From DATKEG01 sp035544515 (GTDB lineage Bacteria; Acidobacteriota; Vicinamibacteria; Fen-336), in the NCBI GenBank assembly GCA_035544515.1, contig DATKEG010000128.1:1-35902 (forward strand): 35,902 nucleotides of DNA. The letters are read 5' to 3'. The position numbers and the translations under genes were made by a program. Positions 1 to 8,088 of the stretch are shown here, one piece after another (position 1 is the stretch's first letter; each line of letters begins with the position of its first letter). The notes beneath the pieces were generated by a model. That model did no database searches. It was not told the origin of the DNA and saw only the letters and a list, made by a program, of their open reading frames with translations.

Positions 1-209
1 CAGGCCCGGCCGGGCCAGGCCCTGCGGGGGCGCAGCGCCGGCGGCAGCGGCCAGGCGGCGAGCTGGCCGCGCAGCCGCCGGAGGCCCAGGAGCTCCGCGC
101 GGCAGGGCGCGCAGCTCTCCTGGTGCTCCTCGAACCGGCGGCGCGCGGCGGGATCTCCTTCGCCGTAGAGGACGTCCAGCATCTCGTCTCGGAACGCGTT
201 GCACTCCAT
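1..209 (-). CDS. Zinc-finger anti-sigma factor, N-terminal part (cut by window edge)
   Basis: This open frame starts with ATG at 209 and runs off the left edge, leaving about 69 residues. The visible part begins MECNAFRDEMLDVLYGEGD and contains an H-x3-C-x2-C pattern (HQESCAPC, about residues 29-36), the signature of the zf-HC2 anti-sigma domain that holds ECF sigma factors inactive. A strong Shine-Dalgarno (AGGAGAGGGAG) sits just before the ATG. The gene follows the stop of an ECF sigma gene by 19 nt on the same strand, the usual sigma/anti-sigma order. Any membrane segment or sensor domain would lie outside the window, so the signal it responds to cannot be read. The Arg/Pro-rich stretch after the finger is probably a linker. 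Confidence 0.8.
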   Translation of the reverse strand, partial: MECNAFRDEMLDVLYGEGDPAARRRFEEHQESCAPCRAELLGLRRLRGQLAAWPLPPALRPRRAWPGRA

Positions 210-228
210 CACGACTCCCTCTCCTGTG

Positions 229-819
229 TCACGGCGTGGTGGCGGCGACCGGGGCGGCCCCGCGGACTCCCTGGCGCTCGAGCTGCTCCCGGAGCTGCCC
301 CAGGCCGCGATAGAGCCGCGTCTTGACCGTCGAGACCGGGACGTCCAGCGTCTCGGCGATCTCCACGAAGGTCAGGCCCTGGTACTCCTTCAGCGCGATC
401 ACCTCGCGCTGCTCGAACGGCAGCGCGGCCATCGCGGCCTGGACGGCGCGCGAGAGATCGCGCGCCTCCACGAGATCGAGGGCGCTCGGTCCGGACTGCG
501 TCAACTCGTGTCCGCCGTCGGCGAGGTCGTCGAGGCTCAGTGATGTCCGGCCCCGCCGCCTTCGCAACCGGTCGCGGCAGGCGTTGAGTGCGATCTGGTA
601 CAGCCAGGACGAGAAGCGCGCCTGCTGCTTGAAGCCCCCCAGTGCCCGGTAGGCCTTCAGGAACACCTCCTGGCACAGGTCGCGGGAGTCCTCGTTGGCC
701 CCGAGCACGCGGTAGATCGCCCCCTGGATCTTGCGGTCCCAACGGCCGACCAGCGTGTCGAAGGCCGAAGCGTCGCCTCCCTGGAAGGCGGCGACCAGTT
801 CCTCGTCGGTCGGAGCCAT
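229..819 (-). CDS. ECF-type RNA polymerase sigma factor (RpoE-like)
   Basis: The 196-residue product is a group 4 (extracytoplasmic function) sigma factor. Region 2 spans about residues 17-90, with the core-binding and -10 recognition part around DLCQEVFLKAYRAL and FSSWLYQIALNACRDRLRR. Region 4 spans about 122-182, with the helix-turn-helix YQGLTFVEIAETLDVPVSTVKTRL. The frame stays open upstream to 984, but that would overlap the end of xerC. ATG at 819, opening MAPTDEELVAAF, matches where the sigma-2 domain begins. The next gene is a zf-HC2 anti-sigma factor, so the pair is probably autoregulated and released by an envelope or redox signal; the signal itself is not visible. Confidence 0.93.
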   Translation of the reverse strand: MAPTDEELVAAFQGGDASAFDTLVGRWDRKIQGAIYRVLGANEDSRDLCQEVFLKAYRALGGFKQQARFSSWLYQIALNACRDRLRRRRGRTSLSLDDLADGGHELTQSGPSALDLVEARDLSRAVQAAMAALPFEQREVIALKEYQGLTFVEIAETLDVPVSTVKTRLYRGLGQLREQLERQGVRGAAPVAATTP

Positions 820-866
820 GGGTCCGCTAGATTGAGACGATCCCGCCTGGCCGACGGCCTGTATTC

Positions 867-895
867 TGTATATTGCCAGCGTACAATTGTTCTCA
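867..895 (-). promoter_or_regulatory. Candidate promoter of the ECF sigma gene
   Basis: An AT-rich island lies upstream of the sigma gene and overlaps the xerC stop codon. Read on the minus strand it offers TGAGAA (890-895), a 17-nt spacer and TATACA (867-872). An 8-bp palindrome ACAATTGT (883-890) lies inside and could be an operator. Boxes are only partial matches, and an ECF-type promoter using GAGAAC as its -35 is equally possible. Confidence 0.3.
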
Positions 896-1777
896 GCGGG
901 CACGGGGGTGCGTCTTTTGGTATACATCCAGAATATGTCGGGTCTTGACGTGCGTGTAGCGCTGGGTGGTGGACAGGCTGGCATGCCCCAGAAGCTCCTG
1001 GATCGCTCGGAGATCGGCGCCCCGCTCCAGCAGGTGGGTCGCGAAGCTGTGGCGCAGGGCGTGAGGGCTCACGCGTCGGGCGGACGCCATTTGCAGGACC
1101 CGCGCCGCGACGATGAGCCGCACGTAACGATCGGTCAATCTTGCGCCCCTCCTGTTGACGAACATCGCCCCGGAGGGCGGCATCGTGGCCAGCCGGTGAA
1201 CGGCGTAGCGGCGGAGCGCCTCGCCGGCTGGATGACCGAAGGGAACGACTCGTTCCTTTCTGCCTTTACCCAGCACTCGTACCATCCGGGCATCCATGTC
1301 CACGTCGTCGACATCGAGTCCCACCAGCTCGCCGCAGCGAATGCCGGTCGCGTAGAAGAGCTCGAGGATGGCCCGCGCACGGGCCGGTCCCAGGCCCTCC
1401 CCGGGTACGTCGAGCAGGGACGCGATCTCGTGCTCCTCCAGGTGCGCGGGGATGCGCCTCTCCGTCCGGGGCGACAGCAGTGCGCGCGCCGGGTTCTTCT
1501 CGAGCGCTCCCTCGCGGCAGAGATAGCGGAAGAACGTGCGCAGGGCGGCCAGCTTCCGCGCGGCCGACGCTTTCTTCAGCCCGCGCTCGTGCAGCCGCGC
1601 CAGGAAGGACCGGATGAGGAGGTGATCGATCTCGGCGGCCGTGGGCTCGCGGCCGAGCTGCTCCCGCGCGTGGGCGAGGAACTGCTCCAGGTCCTTCCGG
1701 TAGGCGCGGCGGGTATGGGCGGAGGCGTTGCGCTCCCGGTCGAGGTGACGGACGAAGGCGTCGATCGCGGCCCTCAC
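893..1777 (-). CDS. xerC: Tyrosine site-specific recombinase XerC
   Basis: This 294-residue tyrosine recombinase resolves chromosome dimers at dif together with a second Xer protein. The N-terminal SAM-like core-binding domain covers about 1-90 and the catalytic domain about 110-290. All catalytic residues are visible: R147 (ATGIRCGEL), K171 (VLGKGRKER), H239 and R242 (HALRHSFATHLL), H265 (LLGHASLSTTQ) and nucleophile Y274 (RYTHV). The start chosen is GTG at 1777, which overlaps the trmFO stop by 4 bp (GTGA). The frame is open much further upstream only because it mirrors trmFO. XerC rather than XerD is favoured by the trmFO/topA/dprA neighbourhood. The hslVU genes that often follow xerC are absent here. 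Confidence 0.95.
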   Translation of the reverse strand: MRAAIDAFVRHLDRERNASAHTRRAYRKDLEQFLAHAREQLGREPTAAEIDHLLIRSFLARLHERGLKKASAARKLAALRTFFRYLCREGALEKNPARALLSPRTERRIPAHLEEHEIASLLDVPGEGLGPARARAILELFYATGIRCGELVGLDVDDVDMDARMVRVLGKGRKERVVPFGHPAGEALRRYAVHRLATMPPSGAMFVNRRGARLTDRYVRLIVAARVLQMASARRVSPHALRHSFATHLLERGADLRAIQELLGHASLSTTQRYTHVKTRHILDVYQKTHPRAR

Positions 1778-3111
1778 ACGACGGCGGCCGGCGCCTGGGG
1801 CTCGGCGAGGCCGGCCCGAAAACGCTCGAGGCTGCCGAGGGCCCGCTCGGCGAGGGCCAACCGCCGTTTCGCCTTGTCGCGAACGCGATGGGACAGCTCC
1901 GGCAGCAGGCCGAACGCGATGTTGGTGGGCTGGTAGGACTCGGGATCGCTCCGGGAGATGTAACGGCCGAGCGCGCCGAGCGCGGTGTCCTCGGGAAACG
2001 CGCGCGGCTCGGCGCCGCGCGCCCGGAATGCCGCCCCCAGACCCGCGAGCAGCCCCGAGGCGGCCGACTCGACGTAGCCCTCGACCCCCGACATCTGGCC
2101 CGCGAGGAACAGGCCGGGCCGCCGGCGGGTCTCGAACGTGGGAAGGAGCGTCCTCGGCGCGTTCACGTACGTGTTCCGATGGATCATGCCGAGGCGCACG
2201 AACTCCGCGCGCTCGAGCCCCGGGACCATCCGGAACACCCGCTTCTGCTCGCCCCACTTGAGTTGCGTCTGGAAGCCCACCACCGAGAAGTGGCTGGCCG
2301 CGAGGTTGTCCTGGCGGAGCTGCACGACCGCGAACGGGCGCCTCCCGGTGGCCGGGTCGGTGAGGCCCACGGGCTTCATGGGCCCGAAGCGGAGCGTTTC
2401 GAACCCACGGCTGGCGATGACCTCCACCGGCAGGCAGCCCTCGAAGAAGAACTCGTGCTCGAACGCGTGCAGCTCCGCGCACTCCGCGCCGGTGAGCGCG
2501 GCCTGGAAGGCGCGGTACTCGTCCTCGGTGAGCGGGCAGTTGACGTAGTCGTCGCCGCCGCGCCCGTACCGCGAAGCGCGGAAGGTCCGCGCGAAGTCGA
2601 TGGAGTCCGCTTCCACGACCGGGCTCACGGCATCGTAGAAGTAGAGGTGCGGCTGCCCCACGAAGTCCGCGATCTCGGCCGCCAGCGCCTGCGACGTCAG
2701 GGGGCCGGTGGCCACGATGGCTACGGCGTCCTGGGGGATGCGGACGACCTCGCCGCGCACCAGGCGCACCTCGGCCAGGCCGGTGATGGCTTCGGTGACG
2801 CGCCGCGCGAACAGCTCACGGTCCACCGCCAGCGCGCTGCCCGCGGGTACGCGCACCGCGTCGGCCACCCGGACGACCAGCGATCCCATCCGGCGCATCT
2901 CCTCCTTGAGGAGGCCGGCGGCCTGGTCGAGGCCGTTGCCGCGAAGGCTGTTCGAGCAGACGAGCTCCGCGAGCTGGTCCGTCTGGTGCACGGGGGTCGC
3001 GCGCACGGGCCGCATCTCGTGCAGGTCCACGCCGATGCCGCGACGCGCGAGCTGCCACGCCGCCTCGCAGCCGGCGAGCCCTCCGCCCACGATCGTGACC
3101 CGGTGACTCAT
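1774..3111 (-). CDS. trmFO: Methylenetetrahydrofolate-tRNA uracil-54 C5-methyltransferase TrmFO
   Basis: TrmFO makes ribothymidine at tRNA position 54 using methylene-THF and FAD, unlike the SAM-dependent TrmA route. The 445-residue protein opens with a dinucleotide-binding GGGLAG (residues 9-14), continuing to the usual HEMRP. Two cysteines fall at family positions: C52 in VCSNSLRGNG and C226 in FFFEGCLPVE, matching the functionally important Cys53 and Cys226 of the Bacillus enzyme. The C-terminal part has the conserved LAGQMSGVEGYVESAASG FAD-contact region. Length is normal. It sits between topA and xerC, a widespread order, and its stop overlaps the xerC start. No Shine-Dalgarno is obvious; a TATAAT box lies only 11 nt before the ATG. 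Confidence 0.97.
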   Translation of the reverse strand: MSHRVTIVGGGLAGCEAAWQLARRGIGVDLHEMRPVRATPVHQTDQLAELVCSNSLRGNGLDQAAGLLKEEMRRMGSLVVRVADAVRVPAGSALAVDRELFARRVTEAITGLAEVRLVRGEVVRIPQDAVAIVATGPLTSQALAAEIADFVGQPHLYFYDAVSPVVEADSIDFARTFRASRYGRGGDDYVNCPLTEDEYRAFQAALTGAECAELHAFEHEFFFEGCLPVEVIASRGFETLRFGPMKPVGLTDPATGRRPFAVVQLRQDNLAASHFSVVGFQTQLKWGEQKRVFRMVPGLERAEFVRLGMIHRNTYVNAPRTLLPTFETRRRPGLFLAGQMSGVEGYVESAASGLLAGLGAAFRARGAEPRAFPEDTALGALGRYISRSDPESYQPTNIAFGLLPELSHRVRDKAKRRLALAERALGSLERFRAGLAEPQAPAAVV

Positions 3112-3122
3112 CGTGGCATTCG

Positions 3123-3128
3123 ATTATA
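3123..3128 (-). promoter_or_regulatory. Consensus -10 box just before trmFO
   Basis: On the minus strand the topA-trmFO gap contains a perfect TATAAT, rare in DNA this GC-rich, ending 11 nt before the trmFO ATG. A start about 7 nt downstream would leave a leader of only about 5 nt. No good -35 is visible (AATCCG at a 17-nt spacing), so this is a weak or activator-dependent candidate. Confidence 0.35.
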
Positions 3129-3162
3129 GGGTCGGGGCTTCGGAACGGATTCCCGTCGACGG

Positions 3163-5667
<2,505 letters not shown>

Positions 5668-5714
5668 TGTCTCCTTCCGACGCTGACGGCGTCCCCGTCG
5701 TTGCTCCTCCGGTC

Positions 5715-6773
5715 TCAGGCCCGCACGAAGAGCGCCCCCGGCAGCCGCCGCACCCGGCTCGCCAGTTCCAGCTCCGTCAGTCGGCCCAGCACCTCGGAGG
5801 CGGAGCGTCCGCTCCGACGCTGCACGTCCTCGACGCTGCGCGGCGCGTCGGTGCGCAGGGCGGCGAACACCGGGTCCGCCGCCTCGTCCGTCCCGCCCTC
5901 CGTTGCGGCCAGCGTGACTCCGAGCGCCTCGGCCACGTCGGCCGCGCCCCTGACGAGCAGGGCGCCGTCGCGGATGAGAGCGTTGGTCCCCGCGCTTCCG
6001 GGCGCGCTCGGATGGCCGGGCACGGCCATGACCTCGCGGCCCTCCTCGAGCGCGCAGCGGGCCGTCACCAGCGCCCCGCTCCTCTGGGCCGCTTCGACCA
6101 CCACCACCGCCCTTCCCCAGCCGGCAATGATCCGGTTCCGGCGGGGAAAGTGGCCCGGCAAGGGCGTCGTTCCCAGCGGGAACTCGGTCACCACCGCACC
6201 CTGTCCGGCCACCGCCCTGGCCAGCCGGGCGTTGTCCACAGGATACAGCCGATCCAGACCGGAGCCCAGGATGGCCAGCGTCCGCCCCCCGCCTTCGAGC
6301 GCCCCCTGGTGGGCGGCCGTGTCGATGCCGCGGGCCAGGCCGGACACGATGGTCAGCCCGGCCGCGGCGAGCTGCCGGGCCATGTCCCGGGCCAGGGTCG
6401 CGCCTTGCGGGGTCGCCGCCCGCGAACCGATGACCGCGACGCTGTGGCCGTCCTCACCTTCGGCGACGTCCCCTAGGAGGTACAGAACAGGGGGAGGGTC
6501 GTACACATGGCGGAGCAGGTGCGGGTAGTCCGGCTCGTCGCGGCCGATCAGGCGGGCACCCAGGGCCGCCACGGCGCGAAGCTCGTCCTGCGCGCGCCGG
6601 CGCGCCTCGCCGGTCCGGAGGAGGGCGCGCGCGGCCGGACCCACGAGGTCGGCGTGATCGTCCGGGCGGGCGAGGGCGTCCGCGAGCGACGCTCGCAGGG
6701 CGAGCTCACGGGCCACCCGCGGCGTCACGCCGGGAAGCAGGGAAAGCGTCAGGAGGTCGAACGTGCTGTCCAC
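5715..6773 (-). CDS. dprA: DNA-processing protein DprA (Smf)
   Basis: DprA loads RecA onto single-stranded DNA entering during natural transformation. The 352-residue product has a helix-hairpin-helix-like N-terminus (about 8-30, LLTLSLLPGVTPRVARELA). Next comes the Rossmann-type core (about 105-280) with VAVIGSRAATPQG, IVSGLARGIDTAAHQGAL, GSGLDRLYPVDN and FPRRNRIIAGW. A C-terminal winged-helix-like segment (about 300-350) follows. The frame is open to a GTG at 6821 with an ATG at 6803. GTG at 6773 is chosen because a promoter-like TTGACA/TAGAAT pair lies across the earlier starts and the protein then begins at the HhH region. It leads the dprA-topA-trmFO-xerC cluster. Confidence 0.95.
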   Translation of the reverse strand: MDSTFDLLTLSLLPGVTPRVARELALRASLADALARPDDHADLVGPAARALLRTGEARRRAQDELRAVAALGARLIGRDEPDYPHLLRHVYDPPPVLYLLGDVAEGEDGHSVAVIGSRAATPQGATLARDMARQLAAAGLTIVSGLARGIDTAAHQGALEGGGRTLAILGSGLDRLYPVDNARLARAVAGQGAVVTEFPLGTTPLPGHFPRRNRIIAGWGRAVVVVEAAQRSGALVTARCALEEGREVMAVPGHPSAPGSAGTNALIRDGALLVRGAADVAEALGVTLAATEGGTDEAADPVFAALRTDAPRSVEDVQRRSGRSASEVLGRLTELELASRVRRLPGALFVRA

Positions 6774-6801
6774 GGCGCCACCGATCCCCGAGAGAGGGGT
6801 C

Positions 6802-6828
6802 ATTCTAAGAGGGTGCCCCACCTGTCAA
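6802..6828 (-). promoter_or_regulatory. Promoter of the dprA-topA-trmFO-xerC cluster
   Basis: On the minus strand TTGACA (6823-6828, perfect -35) is followed after 15 nt by TAGAAT (6802-6807, one mismatch). The spacer is short but both boxes are strong for such GC-rich DNA. Transcription would begin near 6795, about 22 nt before GTG 6773, which rules out the two earlier in-frame starts. Confidence 0.6.
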
Positions 6829-6930
6829 GGTCCACACGGACTGTCCGCTCCGAGCCACACCGTGTCCGCCCCACGCGACAGCCCCGGGGGCGCGACCCGA
6901 GGGAAAGTCGTATTAACGCCGGCACCACCC

Positions 6931-6959
6931 TTGCTTGCGGACGCGCAGCAGATTAAGAT
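6931..6959 (+). promoter_or_regulatory. Promoter of the TPR-lipoprotein-peptidase cassette
   Basis: TTGCTT (6931-6936), a 17-nt spacer and TAAGAT (6954-6959) form a plausible housekeeping promoter about 30 nt before the ATG at 6990. The 216-bp stretch 6774-6989 between divergent dprA and this cassette otherwise shows no gene. Confidence 0.5.
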
Positions 6960-6989
6960 CAGATCGCCCCATCCCTTTGCGGAGCCGCC

Positions 6990-7334
6990 ATGCTATTGGC
7001 CCTTCCCGTCGTCTCCTTGCTGCTCGCGGCCAATTCGGTCCCGATCGCCAGCAGCGGTGATGAAGTGCAGTTCGGCATCGAGGCCGCCCGGCGCGGCCTC
7101 TGGAACGAGGCCCGCTTCCGGTTCGAGAAGGCGGTCGCGATCGACCCGGACAACGCGGATGCGCTCAACAACCTGGCCGTGTCCCTCGAGCAGCAGGGCG
7201 CTTTCGAGCGGGCGCGCGAGGCTTACGAGAAGGCGCTCAAGATCAAGCCCAACAGCGTCTATATCCAGCAGAACTTCGACCTGTTCCGGGAAGCCGACGA
7301 CAAACGCAACCGCAAGGCCAGGAAGAAGACGTAG
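6990..7334 (+). CDS. Small exported TPR protein
   Basis: The 114-residue product begins with a hydrophobic stretch (MLLALPVVSLLLAANS) that looks like a short signal peptide, so it is probably periplasmic. Residues about 27-93 form two tetratricopeptide repeats: one around RRGLWNEARFRFEKAVAIDPDN, the second around EQQGAFERAREAYEKALKIKPN. The tail is Lys/Arg-rich. GGAG lies 5 nt before the ATG. TPRs mediate protein-protein contacts; no enzymatic motif is present. It is 4 nt upstream of a lipoprotein gene and one gene upstream of a large outer-membrane peptidase fusion, so it may be an assembly or scaffold partner of those. Specific function is unknown. Confidence 0.8.
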   Translation: MLLALPVVSLLLAANSVPIASSGDEVQFGIEAARRGLWNEARFRFEKAVAIDPDNADALNNLAVSLEQQGAFERAREAYEKALKIKPNSVYIQQNFDLFREADDKRNRKARKKT

Positions 7335-7338
7335 CGGG

Positions 7339-8079
7339 ATGCGCGCCCTGCTCCTGCTCGTCCCCGCGCTCGCGGCCGGTTGCGCCAGCTTCGTCGAAGT
7401 GCCGATCGAGACGCCCCTGCAGGCCAAGATCGACGTCACCACGTTCCGCCGGGTGCTGGTGGCGGGCTTCGTCTCCGAGCTGGGCGAGGAGGAGATGGAC
7501 CTCGGCTCCGAGACCACGCGCCTGCTCCAGAACCAGCTCCGCTCCAACACGAAGATGCAGGTGGTCGAGCCCGACCGTCCGCCCCTGCACGACGCGCTCG
7601 AGGGGATCCTCGAGAAGCTCGGGGAAGGGGGCCGCTACACCCGGCAGGAGCGGGAGCAATACCAGCTCGAGGCCGACCGCGCGCTGCAGGACGCCGAGTA
7701 CTGGCGCAAGGTGGGGGAAGAATTCCAGAACCCGCTCATCGTCGCCGGCAAGCTCGGCTTCGAGGCCCAGAACCGCTCCGGGTTCCAGGCCGAGGAGCGC
7801 GTGGTGCAGGACCCCGTGTCGCGGCGCCAGCGCCTGGTCCGCGGCAACCGCTACCTCGAGCGCAAGGGCTTCGCCCTCAACGCCGAGTTCTACTTCATCG
7901 ACGGCCGCACCGGGGCGACCCTCCACAAGGAGAAGTTCACCGAGGAGGTCCTCTACGCGGAGGACCAGAAAGCCTCGCCCCTCTCGTCGTACTTCGAGCT
8001 GATGGACCGCTTCCTGCCGAATTTCCTGGGCGTCATCTCTCCCCAGAAGATCCGCGGCACGCGCGTCCTGCTGCGATAG
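7339..8079 (+). CDS. Lipoprotein of unknown function (possible CsgG/LpoB-like fold)
   Basis: The 246-residue product has a type II signal sequence ending in LAAGC, with lipidated Cys15, so it should be anchored to an envelope membrane. The first part, FRRVLVAGFVSELGEEEMDLGSETTRLLQNQL, has the beta-alpha pattern of CsgG/LpoB/TolB-N-type domains. That resemblance is by eye and unproven. The middle (about 85-135) is charged and helical (TRQEREQYQLEADRALQDAEYWRKVGEEF), and the C-terminal half has short beta-rich stretches. The start is ATG 7339, 4 nt after the TPR gene; the frame extends upstream only as an artefact. It lies 9 nt before the peptidase-barrel gene and is probably co-transcribed with it. 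Confidence 0.8.
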   Translation: MRALLLLVPALAAGCASFVEVPIETPLQAKIDVTTFRRVLVAGFVSELGEEEMDLGSETTRLLQNQLRSNTKMQVVEPDRPPLHDALEGILEKLGEGGRYTRQEREQYQLEADRALQDAEYWRKVGEEFQNPLIVAGKLGFEAQNRSGFQAEERVVQDPVSRRQRLVRGNRYLERKGFALNAEFYFIDGRTGATLHKEKFTEEVLYAEDQKASPLSSYFELMDRFLPNFLGVISPQKIRGTRVLLR

Positions 8080-8088
8080 GGAGAACCC

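Noticed and set aside
893..2482. A 529-residue version of xerC starting inside trmFO
   Set aside because: The extra N-terminal part is the Arg/Gly/Pro-rich mirror of trmFO. GTG 1777 gives a standard 294-residue recombinase overlapping the trmFO stop by 4 bp.
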